This document shows positions 14,819-25,324 of a stretch of 64,000 bases of DNA, in pieces. This DNA is from Methanoculleus sp. UBA430. Its GTDB lineage: Archaea > Halobacteriota > Methanomicrobia > Methanomicrobiales > Methanoculleaceae. A model generated the notes under the pieces. That model made no database searches, had not been told where the DNA came from, and was given only the letters and a program-made list of their open reading frames with translations. The translations under genes and the position numbers were made by a program. The stretch's first letter is position 1. Each line of letters opens with the position of its first letter. The stretch spans positions 255,071 to 319,070 of the forward strand of contig NZ_DAXW01000003.1 of NCBI RefSeq assembly GCF_002506585.1. The letters run 5' to 3'.

Positions 14819-16597
14819 ATGGTCCCGTGGGAGCTCGTATTCGCCGTCGTTCCTGGCCTGATCCTCTTCTTCTACGGGATAGAGAACTTCTCCCGGGAGA
14901 TTCTCGCGGTCGCGAAGGGCAGCTTCGCCGCTGTCCTCGGCAGGGTGACGGCGCGGCCCATCCTCGCTGCGCTCCTCGGCGCCGTCGTCACCGCTCTCGT
15001 CCAGTCGAGCGCGGCGACGACGATCATCACCGTCAACCTCGTTAACACCGGGACGCTCTCATTCCTCCAGAGCCTCGGGATCATCATCGGCTCAAACATC
15101 GGGACGACCGTCACCGCCCAGCTCGTCGCCTTCAAGATGACGGCCTTCGGGCAGGTGCTGATCCCGGTCGGGTTCCTCGTCGGGATCTTCGGGCGGCGCT
15201 ACCGGTTCCTGGGGAAACCCCTCTTCTACTTCGGCCTGGTCTTCTTCAGCTTAAACCTCATCTCCACGGCGCTCGCGCCGTTCCAGAACGATCCCGAACT
15301 CATCGGACTTATCACGGATTACTCGGCACTCCCGCTCGCCATCCTGATCGGGTTTCTCGTGACGACCATGATACAGTCGAGCGCCGTCACGACCGGGCTT
15401 GCCGTCGTCCTCGCCCAGCAGGGCCTGCTTACCCTCCCGCAGGCGATACCGCTCCTGCTTGGCGCGAATATCGGATCGACCACGACGACCCTGATCGCCT
15501 CGGCCCGGATGGGCCTCCACTCCCGGCGGGCGGCGGTCGCTCACTTCACCTTCAACCTCGGCGGTGTGCTCCTGATCTTCCCGTTCCTCGTGCCGTTCAC
15601 CGATATCGTGACGACGATCGGCGGGACCGAGGCGCAGATGGTGGCGAACGCCCACCTCCTCTTCAACCTGATCACGGCAGGCGTCTTCCTCCTCCTCATC
15701 AGGCAGTTCGGACGGATCGTCGAACGGGTGGTGCCCGGGAGCGAGCCCGAGATCCTGATGCGGACACGTCACCTCGAGGGCGGCCTCCCCGACGATACGC
15801 ACCAGGGATTCGACCTGATCCAGCAGGAGCTCAAGCACGCCCACGAGGTCACGCTCGACCTCTTCCGGGCGGCGATGACCTACCTCGCCACCTCAAAGGA
15901 ATCGGACTACCAGATGCTTGAGAAACTCAAGAGCCTGAACAACTACCTGGACCGGAGGATCGAACAGGCCCTCCGGCAGATCTCGGCACGGCAACTCTCC
16001 GACGCGGAAGCGACCGAGGTAGTCTTCCTTGTCCGGATGTCAAACGAGATCGGGCGGCTCGGTTACCTTGGGGCGGATCTCGGAGAGTTTTTCCGCAGAG
16101 TGTCGCGAGACGGGAACGGTGTCTCTGCCGGCCGGGTGAAAAAGACCGAGAGTGTCTACCGGATCCTTGATGGGAACATCGTCGGGCTCGGGCTCCTCTT
16201 CCCCCGGATCCGGGATACGACCGTCGCGGAACTCCGCGCCCGGGACATCGAACTCCAGCGTGTCATCAACGAGCATTACCGCGAACAGCTCGTCAGTCTC
16301 AAGAAGGAGGGCGACTTCGGGAACAGCCGCTACCTCGAGGTCCTCTCCATCATCGAAGCAGCGAACGCCAAGGTGCGGGACCTTCGCAAACTCGCCGAGC
16401 AGTATTCGCGCGAGAAGGCGGTCGAGGCAACGTCACTCCGGGTGGATGACCCGCTTCCTCTGCGCCATCCGGTAGCCGGAGACGACCAGAAGAGAGTCCC
16501 CGACTTCCCGGTCGAGCGCCGCATCCCCGGAATCGACGTACAGCAGGGGGGTCCCGGCGAGCTTCCCCGGCGTGGCGACCACGATCAGGTTCGATAG
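14819..16597 (+). CDS. Na/phosphate cotransporter family protein with PhoU-like tail
   Basis: The protein has the two inverted Na/Pi cotransporter repeats, each with the diagnostic QSS motif (ALVQSSAATT near residue 61 and MIQSSAVTT near 185) and glycine-rich GSNIGTT/GANIGSTTTT, followed by a cytoplasmic PhoU-like helical domain (about 335-535). It probably takes up phosphate with sodium or senses it. The frame runs 165 bases into the convergent NAD-kinase-like gene; the last 50 residues are Pro/Arg/Gly/Asp-rich and look like an antisense shadow, so the ancestral stop near 16430 may have been lost or shifted. Confidence 0.85.
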   Translation: MVPWELVFAVVPGLILFFYGIENFSREILAVAKGSFAAVLGRVTARPILAALLGAVVTALVQSSAATTIITVNLVNTGTLSFLQSLGIIIGSNIGTTVTAQLVAFKMTAFGQVLIPVGFLVGIFGRRYRFLGKPLFYFGLVFFSLNLISTALAPFQNDPELIGLITDYSALPLAILIGFLVTTMIQSSAVTTGLAVVLAQQGLLTLPQAIPLLLGANIGSTTTTLIASARMGLHSRRAAVAHFTFNLGGVLLIFPFLVPFTDIVTTIGGTEAQMVANAHLLFNLITAGVFLLLIRQFGRIVERVVPGSEPEILMRTRHLEGGLPDDTHQGFDLIQQELKHAHEVTLDLFRAAMTYLATSKESDYQMLEKLKSLNNYLDRRIEQALRQISARQLSDAEATEVVFLVRMSNEIGRLGYLGADLGEFFRRVSRDGNGVSAGRVKKTESVYRILDGNIVGLGLLFPRIRDTTVAELRARDIELQRVINEHYREQLVSLKKEGDFGNSRYLEVLSIIEAANAKVRDLRKLAEQYSREKAVEATSLRVDDPLPLRHPVAGDDQKRVPDFPVERRIPGIDVQQGGPGELPRRGDHDQVR

Positions 16598-17536
16598 CCC
16601 CGCTTTCCGGAGCACTGCGGGGCTTACCTGCTGGTTCCCCCTCCCGAGGATGAACCCCTGGGCGCCGATAGGGCTCACGACGATCTTCGCCCGCGGGTAT
16701 CGCTCAAGGAGAGCGAGCAGCGTCCGTTCGTCGGCGTCGCGGGCGAGGGTCTCTCCGTTCCTGACGGCATCGACCCCGAGGAGGGTCGGGGCAAGCCCGA
16801 GCCGCTCCATGACCCGGGCCGTCGTGCTCCCGGCGCCGACGATAAAGAGGGTCTCCGGGAGCATGATTTCGGTGATAAACGCGGCAATATCATCCTTCGC
16901 CCGCTCCTCGTCCTGCTGCTCGAAGACCTGCTTCCCTCCTTGCGTCCGCTCCGGAATGTAGGGGACGCACGCGTAGCCGTAGAGCCGGGCCGCAAGGCGT
17001 CCGGAGCGGTAAGCCTCCTCGTCGACGTCCATCACCTCGGAGTCCCGGCAGGCGATCCGCCCGGCCTGCCGGATGAGGTCGGCCGCCGCCGAGGGATTGA
17101 CCGCAAAGACCGCCGAGTACATCTTCACCCCGGCGGGAATACCGAGAATGGGGACCGACCGGCCTACGGCGTCAAAGACATCCCGGGCCGTCCCGTCCCC
17201 GCCGCAGAAGACGATCAGATCGACCCCGGCATCAAGGAACGCCCGGCACGCGGCCTTTGTGTCGGCGGCGCCGGTCGGCGTGCCGGGCTGGTAGAGAACG
17301 GTGAAGCGTTCGATCCCCGCCGTCACGAGAACGTCCTCCCCCATCGGCGCTGCAGCGGCGTACCATGTGATATCATCGTCGCGGAGGAGAGAGAGGGCCT
17401 GCATCGCACGATCGCCGGCACGCGGAACCGCGCCCCGGCGGAGGGCTTCCTCCGCCTGCCCGTCCGTCCCCTTCAGCCCAACGGCGCCGCCCAGCCCGGC
17501 GAGGGGGTTGACCAGGAGACCGATGGTCTTTTTCAT
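16433..17536 (-). CDS. ATP-NAD kinase-like protein (COG3199)
   Basis: The 367-residue protein has an N-terminal NPLAGLGG loop and the GGDGT motif (about residue 112) of the NAD/diacylglycerol kinase fold, with the extended C-terminus of the COG3199 branch. It probably phosphorylates NAD or a related substrate using ATP. Its ATG overlaps the trpA stop by four bases, making it the last gene of the trp operon, an unexplained but clearly coupled arrangement. Its 3' end overlaps the convergent Na/Pi-type gene; the C-terminal residues here look well ordered, so this frame is the genuine one in the overlap. Confidence 0.8.
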   Translation of the reverse strand: MKKTIGLLVNPLAGLGGAVGLKGTDGQAEEALRRGAVPRAGDRAMQALSLLRDDDITWYAAAAPMGEDVLVTAGIERFTVLYQPGTPTGAADTKAACRAFLDAGVDLIVFCGGDGTARDVFDAVGRSVPILGIPAGVKMYSAVFAVNPSAAADLIRQAGRIACRDSEVMDVDEEAYRSGRLAARLYGYACVPYIPERTQGGKQVFEQQDEERAKDDIAAFITEIMLPETLFIVGAGSTTARVMERLGLAPTLLGVDAVRNGETLARDADERTLLALLERYPRAKIVVSPIGAQGFILGRGNQQVSPAVLRKAGLSNLIVVATPGKLAGTPLLYVDSGDAALDREVGDSLLVVSGYRMAQRKRVIHPE

Positions 17537-18366
17537 CCCTCTACTCTTTTGTGCCGGGGTATATCAGGTTCGGGGTCGGGGACGAGACCGCCGCGTAGCG
17601 ACCTGATCGCCGTCGCGAGCGCTTCGTCCATCGCGGCCTCGTCGCTTGAGTGCTCCTCGATGATCCGGACAAGGGCGCTCCCCACGATGACACCGTTTGC
17701 ACCGGCTTCGACGACGATCCGAACGTGTTCCGGGCACGAGACCCCGAATCCGACGGCGAGTGGGAGGTTCGTCTTCTCCCGCACCGCGCCGACGAGGCAG
17801 GCGATACCGGGCGGGAGCCGGTCGCGTTCGCCGGTAACCCCCTCGAGCGAGATCAGGTAGACAAACCCGGAGGCCTCCCGGAGGATCGCGTGCTGCCGCT
17901 CCGGCGAGGTCGTCGGGGCGATGAGGGCAATCCGGTCGATGCCGTATCGGACGGCATGCGGCGCAACCTCGTCCGACTCCTCGACGGGGAGGTCGACGAT
18001 GAGGACCCCGTCCGCATCGGCGGCGGCCTCCGAAAAGAACCGTTCGGGTCCCCGGCGGTGGACGACGTTGTAGTAAGTGAAGAGGACGATGGGAAGATCC
18101 GGTGCGTGCTTCCTGACCCGCCGGACGAGTGCGAAGACGTCGTCCAGGGTCGTGCCCGCCCGGAGAGCGCGGACATGCGCCCGCTCGATCACGGGGCCGT
18201 CCGCCACCGGGTCGGAATAGGGAACGGCGATCTCGAGGAGGTCGACGCCCGCATCGACCATCGTTGCGGCTACCCCGAACGATCTTTCTCCATCCGGGTC
18301 CCCGGCGACGGTAAACCCGATAAAGACCGGATTCTTCCGGGCAAAGAGCGCCTCAATCCGGCTCAT
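17533..18366 (-). CDS. trpA: Tryptophan synthase alpha chain
   Basis: The 277-residue TIM-barrel enzyme cleaves indole-3-glycerol phosphate to indole and glyceraldehyde 3-phosphate. The family signature [16 protein letters not shown] near residue 44 holds the catalytic glutamate, and [12 protein letters not shown] and GFGVSCPEH follow in the expected places. It overlaps trpB by four bases at its start and the NAD-kinase-like gene by four at its end. Confidence 0.96.
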   Translation of the reverse strand: MSRIEALFARKNPVFIGFTVAGDPDGERSFGVAATMVDAGVDLLEIAVPYSDPVADGPVIERAHVRALRAGTTLDDVFALVRRVRKHAPDLPIVLFTYYNVVHRRGPERFFSEAAADADGVLIVDLPVEESDEVAPHAVRYGIDRIALIAPTTSPERQHAILREASGFVYLISLEGVTGERDRLPPGIACLVGAVREKTNLPLAVGFGVSCPEHVRIVVEAGANGVIVGSALVRIIEEHSSDEAAMDEALATAIRSLRGGLVPDPEPDIPRHKRVEG

Positions 18367-19535
18367 GCCGCACCCCCGTGGATCATTGCAACGTCGGCGA
18401 CGTCTTTGTCGCCTCTCCCGGAGAGGTTGATGACGATAATACCGTCACGGTCAAGGTCCCCCGCCGCCCGGAGAGCGTAGGCGACCGCGTGGGCGGACTC
18501 AAGCGCCGGGATGATCCCCTCGGTCCGGGAGAGATAGCGGAAAGCCCGGAGTGCTTCGGCGTCCGTGACCGCCTCGTAGCGGACCCTCCCGGAGTCCTTC
18601 AGCATGGCATGCTCGGGCCCGACCGAGGGGTGATCGAGGCCGGCAGCGATCGAGTGCGTCTCGCACGCCTGGCCGTCGGCGTCCTGGAGAAGATAGGAGA
18701 GAGCACCCTGGAAGACCCCGACCGAACCGGCCGAGAGCGAAGCCCCGTGATGGCCGGACTCAAGCCCCTCGCCCCCGGCCTCGACGCCGACGAGCCGCAC
18801 GTCGTCGTTTGAGAACGGGGAGAAGATCCCGATCGCGTTCGAACCCCCGCCGACGCAGGCGACGACGGTGTCGGGGAGTCTCCCCTCCCGCTCGAGGATC
18901 TGCCGCCGCGCCTCTTCGCCGATGACCGACTGGAAGTCCCGGACGATCCGGGGGAAGGGGTGCGGGCCGACGCAGGAGCCGAGCAGGTAGTGGGTCTCCC
19001 GGAGGTTCGCCACCCAATCGCGCATCGCCGCGTTGATGGCGTCTTTGAGGGTCCGCGTCCCGGAGACGACCGGGACGACCCGGGCGCCGAGGAGTTCCAT
19101 CCGGAAGACGTTGAGCGCCTGGCGCCGGGTATCCACCTCGCCCATGTAGACCTCGACCGGGAGACCGAGGGCCGCGCCCGCGATCGCCGTCGCGACGCCG
19201 TGCTGCCCGGCTCCGGTCTCGGCAATGAGCCGGCGCTTGCCCATGAACTTCGCCATCAGCGCCTGGCCGAGGGTGTTGTTCAGTTTGTGCGCACCGCCGT
19301 GGAGGAGGTCCTCTCGCTTCAGGTAAACCCGGCAGCCGAGGTCGCGGGAGAGGTTCCCGCAGTAGGTGAGCGGGGTCTCCCGACCGGCGTATTCGTGGAG
19401 GTACCAGGAGAGCCGGCGGGAGAACTCCGGATCCTCACGAACCCGGGCGTAGGTCCCCTCAACCTCGATCAGCGCGCTCATCAGGGTCTCGGGCACGTAC
19501 TGCCCGCCGTATATACCGTATCGTCCTGGTTTCAT
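18363..19535 (-). CDS. trpB: Tryptophan synthase beta chain, TrpB1 type
   Basis: The 390-residue pyridoxal-phosphate enzyme condenses indole with serine. Lys84 in [10 protein letters not shown] is the Schiff-base lysine and GGGSNAIG binds the cofactor phosphate. The start [16 protein letters not shown] is typical of TrpB1; the frame is open further upstream inside trpF, but the ATG at 19535 forms an ATGA overlap with the trpF stop. It pairs with the adjacent trpA; a separate TrpB2 gene heads the same operon. Confidence 0.96.
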   Translation of the reverse strand: MKPGRYGIYGGQYVPETLMSALIEVEGTYARVREDPEFSRRLSWYLHEYAGRETPLTYCGNLSRDLGCRVYLKREDLLHGGAHKLNNTLGQALMAKFMGKRRLIAETGAGQHGVATAIAGAALGLPVEVYMGEVDTRRQALNVFRMELLGARVVPVVSGTRTLKDAINAAMRDWVANLRETHYLLGSCVGPHPFPRIVRDFQSVIGEEARRQILEREGRLPDTVVACVGGGSNAIGIFSPFSNDDVRLVGVEAGGEGLESGHHGASLSAGSVGVFQGALSYLLQDADGQACETHSIAAGLDHPSVGPEHAMLKDSGRVRYEAVTDAEALRAFRYLSRTEGIIPALESAHAVAYALRAAGDLDRDGIIVINLSGRGDKDVADVAMIHGGAA

Positions 19536-20107
19536 AGATCGTTCATCATCCTGCATATCTTCACGAACGCCCTCATGAGGCGCTGGTCCTTGACTCCCGG
19601 CGCCGCCTCGACGCCTGAACAGACGTCGACGGCATACGGCCGGACTGCCCGGATTGCCGCGGCGACGTTGCCGGGGGCGAGCCCTCCCGCGAGGATGACC
19701 GGCACCGGTGAGGAGGCCACGCACTCCCGGGCATACTCCGGGTCGAACGCCCGCCCGGTCCCGTGGCTGTTATCGACGATCACCGCGTCGCAGTCGTCCC
19801 GCAGGGGTTCGCCAGGCGCAAGCATCCGGATGACCCGCACCCCCGCGTCGCGCGGCACGGCGAGACCGCCTGCCACCTGCACCGCGTCCGGGCGCAGGGC
19901 GAGGATTCCCGGCAGATCTTCGGGCCGGGTGGTCGAGGTGACCGCGACCGTGGTCACGAACGGCGGGACCGCCGCGAATATCTCACGGGCCACTTCAGGG
20001 GTCACCGAACGCGGCGAGGGGCTCGCGAGCACCACGCCGATCGCGTCGGCTCCGGCCGCCACGGCCAGGAGTGCGTCGCGAACGCTGGTCATCCCGCAGA
20101 TCTTCAC
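19532..20107 (-). CDS. trpF: Phosphoribosylanthranilate isomerase
   Basis: The 191-residue protein begins with the family hallmark KICGMT, whose cysteine is the general base; the other catalytic residue, aspartate, is in VDVCSGVE near the C-terminus. It converts phosphoribosylanthranilate to the carboxyphenylamino-deoxyribulose phosphate. The start is GTG at 20107, in a GTGA overlap with the trpC stop and preceded by GGAGGGG; the longer open frame upstream is only trpC antisense-free overlap without a ribosome site. Confidence 0.93.
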   Translation of the reverse strand: MKICGMTSVRDALLAVAAGADAIGVVLASPSPRSVTPEVAREIFAAVPPFVTTVAVTSTTRPEDLPGILALRPDAVQVAGGLAVPRDAGVRVIRMLAPGEPLRDDCDAVIVDNSHGTGRAFDPEYARECVASSPVPVILAGGLAPGNVAAAIRAVRPYAVDVCSGVEAAPGVKDQRLMRAFVKICRMMNDL

Positions 20108-20859
20108 GCGAATACGAACCCCTCCAGTCGTTTGCGCCGGTCTCGCGCCGACATCAGGGCGGACCCGATCAGGAACGCGTCGCAGTGCCGGGAGAGGCTC
20201 CGAACGTCGTAGGGCCACGTGATGCCGCTCTCCGAGACCACGATCCTCCCCGCGTCGCGTGCCGCCCCCGCGAGGCGGACAGTTGTCGAGAGATCGATCA
20301 TCATCGTCTCGAGGTTGCGGTTGTTGATCCCGATGAGGGTCGCATTCGTCGCGAGAGCACGCTCCATCTCGCTTCGGTCGTGGACCTCGACGAGCGGCTC
20401 GAGCCCGAGCGCGAGCGCCCCGTCGACGAACGTGGAGAGATGATCACCGAGCACCCTGGCGATCAGGAGGACAGCATCGGCACCGAGCGCCCGGGTCTCG
20501 CCGAGCTGGCGGACGTCGACGATGAAGTCCTTCCTGAGGATGGGGACACAGACCGCACGCCGCACCCGGACGAGGAACTCGGGGCTCCCCCCAAAGTAGG
20601 TGGGCTCGGTCAGCACCGAGAGCCCGGCGGCCCCGGCGACGACGAACTCCCGGGCAATCGCCTCGGGGGTGCAGCTGTCGTGGATCCTCCCGTGCGACGG
20701 GGAGGCGAACTTCACTTCAGCGATGATTGCATGTCTCTCCCCGCAGGTACGGATGGACGCTCCGAGGCTCCGGCGGGGCAGGGGATCGGGATCGCCGACC
20801 GGTTGATCGAGGTGCCGGAGGCGCTCGCGGGTCGATCGGACGATCTCGTCGAGGATCAT
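20104..20859 (-). CDS. trpC: Indole-3-glycerol-phosphate synthase
   Basis: The 251-residue TIM barrel closes the indole ring. The family markers IAEVKFASPSHG near residue 46 (substrate-binding lysine), LRKDFIVD and IGINNRNLETM are present, with the catalytic glutamates in LEPLVEVH and VSESGI. It is in ATGA-type overlap with trpD upstream and GTGA overlap with trpF downstream. Confidence 0.95.
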   Translation of the reverse strand: MILDEIVRSTRERLRHLDQPVGDPDPLPRRSLGASIRTCGERHAIIAEVKFASPSHGRIHDSCTPEAIAREFVVAGAAGLSVLTEPTYFGGSPEFLVRVRRAVCVPILRKDFIVDVRQLGETRALGADAVLLIARVLGDHLSTFVDGALALGLEPLVEVHDRSEMERALATNATLIGINNRNLETMMIDLSTTVRLAGAARDAGRIVVSESGITWPYDVRSLSRHCDAFLIGSALMSARDRRKRLEGFVFA

Positions 20860-21872
20860 GTTGCGCCTCCGGTCGCCTCAATAAGGCGGCGGAGCCGGTC
20901 GAGCGCCGCCCCCGAGTCTATCGACACTTCGGCACGGGCGATGCCCCCGGCGATGCCGTCGGCCTTCCCGCCGAGGTAGATCGCCGCCCCCGCATTGAGG
21001 AGGACGATGTCCCGGGCGGGACCGTTGTCGCCCGATAGGACAGCAAGGAGGGTCGCGGCGTTCTCCTCGGGCCCGCCTCCCCGGAGAGCGGCGACGGGCG
21101 AGCACGCGATCCCGAACTCCGTGCAGTCGAGTGTATACGTCGTTACCTCGCCGTTTCGGAGCTCCGCGACCGTCGTCGGCCCGGCCGTCGCGATCTCGTC
21201 GAGGCCTGCGCCGTGGACGACCATCGCCCGCTCCGCCCCGAGGTCGCCGAGCACCCGGGCGACCGGAAGGGTCAGGCGGGGGTCGTAGACGCCGAGCAGG
21301 TGGGATCCCGCGCCTGCCGGGTTCGTCAGGGGGCCGAGGAGGTTGAAGACCGTCCGTATCCCGATCTCCTGCCGGGCGAGCCGGGCGTACTGCATCGCCG
21401 GGTGGTAGGCCGGGGCGAAGAGGAACGCAATCCCGGCGGCCGCGAGGACGCCCGCCACCCGTTCGGGCGGGATCGCGACAGTGACCCCGAGCGCCTCGAG
21501 GACGTCGGCCGAACCGCACCTGCTCGAAACCCCGCGGTTCCCGTGCTTCACGACCGGGACGCCCGCTCCGGCCGTGACGAGGGCCGCAGCGGTGCTGATG
21601 TTGAACGTCTCCGCACCGTCGCCTCCGGTCCCGCAGGTATCCACCCGCGCCTCCTGAGCGGGAAGAGAGACCGGGACGGCGGCGGCCCGCATCGCCCGGG
21701 CGAACGCCGCGATCTCTGCAACTGTCTCCCCCTTCATCCGGAGTGCCGTCAGAAATCCGCCGATCTGGGCGGGTGTCGCCGCGCCCCGCATGATCTCCTC
21801 CATCACCCCTCCCGCCTCGGCCGAGGTGAGGTTCGTGCCTGAGGAGACCCGGACGATCGCCTCGCGAATCAT
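20856..21872 (-). CDS. trpD: Anthranilate phosphoribosyltransferase
   Basis: The 338-residue enzyme transfers phosphoribose from PRPP to anthranilate. It shows the diagnostic DTCGTGGDGAETFNIST motif near residue 79, the KHGNRGVSSRCGSADVLEALG anthranilate site (near 108) and FLFAPAYHPAM. It overlaps trpG and trpC by four bases each. Confidence 0.96.
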   Translation of the reverse strand: MIREAIVRVSSGTNLTSAEAGGVMEEIMRGAATPAQIGGFLTALRMKGETVAEIAAFARAMRAAAVPVSLPAQEARVDTCGTGGDGAETFNISTAAALVTAGAGVPVVKHGNRGVSSRCGSADVLEALGVTVAIPPERVAGVLAAAGIAFLFAPAYHPAMQYARLARQEIGIRTVFNLLGPLTNPAGAGSHLLGVYDPRLTLPVARVLGDLGAERAMVVHGAGLDEIATAGPTTVAELRNGEVTTYTLDCTEFGIACSPVAALRGGGPEENAATLLAVLSGDNGPARDIVLLNAGAAIYLGGKADGIAGGIARAEVSIDSGAALDRLRRLIEATGGAT

Positions 21873-22447
21873 GCCGCACCTCCCGGGCCGAAGAGGAAGT
21901 TCGCCACCAATCGGGTTCCCTCGGGGGTGAGGATGCTCTCCGGGTGGAACTGCACCCCCTCGATCGGGAACTCCCGGTGCCGGACACCCATGATCGCCCC
22001 GTCGTCGCTCTCGGCCGTCACCGCGAGGCAGTCCGGGACGGATGCCGGGTCGATGACGAGCGAGTGGTAGCGGGTCGCGACGAGGGGATCGGGCACCCTC
22101 GCGTAGATCCCCGCGCCGTCGTGCCGGACGAGCGACCGTTTCCCGTGCATCAGCCGATCCGCCCGGGCAATTCTAGCGCCGAAAGCAAGGCCGATCGCCT
22201 GGTGGCCGAGGCAGACCCCGAGCGTCGGGACGGTCCGGCTGATCGAGTCGAGAACCTCCCGGTAAAGAGCGGAGTCCCGGGGATGCCCCGGCCCGGGCGA
22301 GAGAACGACGCGATCGAACGATTCGGATCGGATCCGCTCAAACGGCGTATCGCTCTTCACCACGACCGGTTCCGCCCCGAGCACCCCGATCTGCTGGCAG
22401 AGGTTGAAGGTGAAACTGTCGTAACTGTCGATGACGAGCACCCGCAT
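21869..22447 (-). CDS. trpG: Anthranilate synthase glutamine amidotransferase subunit
   Basis: The 192-residue class I amidotransferase supplies ammonia to TrpE. The catalytic cysteine lies in LGVCLGHQAIG (about residue 80) and the His-Glu pair in VQFHPESILT near the C-terminus. The ATG at 22447 overlaps the trpE stop as TGATG and follows GGAGGT closely, so the subunits are translationally coupled; the upstream open frame lies within trpE and is not used. Confidence 0.96.
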   Translation of the reverse strand: MRVLVIDSYDSFTFNLCQQIGVLGAEPVVVKSDTPFERIRSESFDRVVLSPGPGHPRDSALYREVLDSISRTVPTLGVCLGHQAIGLAFGARIARADRLMHGKRSLVRHDGAGIYARVPDPLVATRYHSLVIDPASVPDCLAVTAESDDGAIMGVRHREFPIEGVQFHPESILTPEGTRLVANFLFGPGGAA

Positions 22448-23966
22448 CACTCCACCTCCGCACCGAGCGCCGCAAGCATCGCCCGCCCTTTGTTCTCGGT
22501 CTCGATCCACTCCCGGCCGGGGTCGGAGTCGGCCACGATCCCGGCCCCCACCTGGACGGAAGCGACGCCGTCCTGCACGATGACCGTCCGGATGGCGATC
22601 GCGAGATCCATCGTGCTGGAAAAACCGATGTAGCCGACGGCCCCGGCGTAGATCCCGCGCCGGAGCCCCTCCGCCTCGCCGATGATCTGCATCGCACGGA
22701 CCTTCGGGGCGCCCGAGACGGTTCCCGCGGGGAAACAGGAGCGGAGGGCGTCGAACCGGTCGCACCCCTCCCGGAGCCTCCCCGAGACCGTCGAGACGAT
22801 GTGCTGGACGTGCGAGAACCGCTCGACGGTCATGAAGTCCGTCACCGAGACGCTCCCGTAGGCCGAGACCGCCCCGACGTCGTTTCTTGCAAGGTCGACG
22901 AGCATGACGTGCTCGGCCCGCTCTTTTTCGTCGCTGAGGAGTTCGGCCGCGAGCTGGTCATCCTCCGCCGGGGTTCGCCCCCGCGGCCGGGTGCCGGCGA
23001 TCGGGACGGTCGTCACCCGGCCGTCCTCCACCCGGACGAGCATCTCGGGGCTGCTCCCGGCGACCGCCAGGTCGTCGAAGTCCAGGTAGTACATGTAGGG
23101 GCTCGGGTTTGTTGCCCGGAGCCGCCGGTAGACGGCAAACGGGTCGCCCTCGATACGGCAGGCGAGCCTCCGGGAGAGGACGGCCTGGAAGATATCTCCC
23201 GCCGCGATATGCTCTTTTATCCGGAGAACCGCGTCCGAAAACTCGTCCGGGGTGCAGGACGACGCCGGGGCGCCGGCCCTGCACGGCTCGCCCGGAGACG
23301 ATGCGAAGAAAACACGAATCCGGCCTATCTGTTCGGCGATCGCCGCCCGGGCCCGGGAGTATTCCTCCTCTGCATCGGTCCCGTCGGCAACAAGCATGTT
23401 TGCGATGACCGCGAGCCGCTCTCTTTTGTGGTCGAGGGCGAGGCAGTCTCGCGCCAGCATGAACCGGGCGACGGGTTCCTCGCGGTCCTCCGCCGTCTCC
23501 ACCCGTGGCATCGGGTAGAGAGAAGAGACGAGATCATAGGAAAAGTAGCCGGCAAGCCCGCCGGAAAACCTCTCGAGCCGCGAGGGAGCGACCCTGAACC
23601 GGCTCATGAACGAACGGACGGCGTCGAGGGGATCGGCCGCCTCGATGCCGGCGGCAACCTCGCGGATACGGGCGTTGCCGGAGACCGTCAGCGTGCCGTC
23701 AGGGGCAACGGCAACGGTCGCGGCCGGGGCGGTGCAGATGAACGAGTAACAGGCGGTCTTCTCGCTCCCCTCGAGCGACTCCAGCAGGAACCCGGACCCT
23801 TCGCGGAGAGAGGCGTAGAGGTCGGCCGGTGAAGACGCGGGGAGCGGAAGCTCCGTAAATACCGGGACGATGAGAGGCCGACCGGCCGCGTCCGCCGCGG
23901 CAACGGCCTCCTCGTATCCCGGGGTTGTGTTCAGCTCTCTTGGAGCGCAGTCCAGTCCACCGGCAT
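22447..23966 (-). CDS. trpE: Anthranilate synthase component I, start out of frame with body
   Basis: The C-terminal chorismate-binding domain is complete (AGTRPRGRTPAEDD, FPAGTVSGAPKVRAM, VQVGAGIVADSDP). The first standard start codon in the main frame is the ATG at 23607, but coding with clear TrpE N-terminal domain character (GFLLESLEGSEK) continues upstream to about 23934 without any ATG, GTG or TTG. An ATG at 23966 forms a TGATG overlap with the trpB2 stop, as at trpE-trpG, but reads only 11 codons before TGA at 23933-23931; a shift by minus one there would join both frames. So the gene is either frameshifted at codon 10-11, uses a rare start such as CTG at 23934, or carries a single-base error. 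I give the span to 23966. Confidence 0.85.
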
Positions 23967-25324
23967 CACCCCGTCACCGGCAGCCGGGCGAGCGACTCCT
24001 TGATCAACTCCGCCGGGTACTCGTAGTCGACGAGCGATCCCGCAAAGTAGGCTTCATAGGAAGAGAAGTCGAAGTTGCCGTGGCCGGAGTTGTTAAAGAG
24101 GATCACCTTCTCTTCGCCGGTCTCCCGGCACCGGAGCGCCTCGTCGATCGCGGCCTTCACCGCGTGGGCGGCCTCGGGCGCGACGACGATTCCCTCCGTC
24201 CGGGCGAACATCACGGCGGCCGCAAAGACCTCGTTCTGGTGGTAGGCGACCGGCCGGATCACCCCCTCGTGGGCGAGGCGGGAGACAAGCGGCGACATGC
24301 CATGGTAGCGGAGCCCTCCGGCGTGGATCGCCGGCGGGACGAAGTCGTGACCGAGGGTGAACATCCGCAGCATCGGGGTCAGCCCCGCAACGTCCCCGAA
24401 GTCGTAGGCATAGAGCCCCTTGGTCAGGGTCGGGCAGGCGAACGGCTCCACCGCAACGATATCCGTCTCGGGGTGCTTCCCGGTCATCTTATCGCCCGCA
24501 AACGGGAAGGAAAGCCCGGCAAAGTTGGTACCCCCGCCGACGCACCCGATCACCACATCCGGGTAGGCCTCCGCAACCGCGAACTGCTCCCGCGCCTCCT
24601 GGCCGATGATCGTCTGGTGGAGGCAGACGTGGTTGAGGACGGAGCCGAGCGCGTAGTTGGTGTTATCGTGACTCGCCGCGTCCTCAACCGCCTCCGATAT
24701 GGCGATGCCGAGGGAGCCCGACGTCTCCGGGTCGCGGGCGAGCACCGCCCGGCCCGAACGGGTTTTTGGCGACGGGCTCGGGATGCACTCGGCGCCGTAG
24801 ACCTGCATCATGCTTTTCCGGTAGGGTTTCTGCTCGTAGGAACTCCGGACCATGTAGACGGTGCATTCCATATCGAAGAGACCCGTTGCAAACGCAAGTG
24901 ACGAACCCCACTGCCCCGCCCCGGTCTCGGTCGCCAGCCGCTCGATCCCCGCCTCACGGTTGTAGTAGGCCTGGGGGACGGCAGAGTTGGGCTTATGCGA
25001 GCCCGGCGGGCTCACACCCTCCCACTTGTAGTAGATCTTCGCCGGGGTCTTTAAGGCCGCCTCGAGCCGCCGCGCCCGGTAGAGAGGGCTCGGCCTCCAG
25101 AGGGTGAGGATATCGCGGACCTCGCCCGGGATATCGATGTAACGCTCCGTGCTCATCTCCTGCCGGATCAGTTCCATCGGGAAGATGTGGCGGAGGTCGT
25201 CGGGGACCGCCGGTTTTGCGGTAGCCGGATGAAGAGGCGGGTCCATGGGTCTCGGGAGATCCGCCTGGATGTTATACCACCGCTTCGGCATCTCCCCCTC
25301 GTCAAGGAGGATCTTCGTCTGCAT
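23966..25324 (-). CDS. trpB2: Tryptophan synthase beta-like protein, TrpB2 type
   Basis: The 452-residue pyridoxal-phosphate protein has the longer N-terminus and [22 protein letters not shown] signature of TrpB2, with Lys111 as Schiff-base lysine and GGGTNFAG for phosphate binding. TrpB2 enzymes make tryptophan from indole and serine without TrpA and are thought to salvage indole. It is the first gene of the trp operon; a TATA box sits at 25346-25354 and a TGTACA-containing inverted repeat covers the start, implying a leaderless, repressible message. Confidence 0.92.
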   Translation of the reverse strand: MQTKILLDEGEMPKRWYNIQADLPRPMDPPLHPATAKPAVPDDLRHIFPMELIRQEMSTERYIDIPGEVRDILTLWRPSPLYRARRLEAALKTPAKIYYKWEGVSPPGSHKPNSAVPQAYYNREAGIERLATETGAGQWGSSLAFATGLFDMECTVYMVRSSYEQKPYRKSMMQVYGAECIPSPSPKTRSGRAVLARDPETSGSLGIAISEAVEDAASHDNTNYALGSVLNHVCLHQTIIGQEAREQFAVAEAYPDVVIGCVGGGTNFAGLSFPFAGDKMTGKHPETDIVAVEPFACPTLTKGLYAYDFGDVAGLTPMLRMFTLGHDFVPPAIHAGGLRYHGMSPLVSRLAHEGVIRPVAYHQNEVFAAAVMFARTEGIVVAPEAAHAVKAAIDEALRCRETGEEKVILFNNSGHGNFDFSSYEAYFAGSLVDYEYPAELIKESLARLPVTG

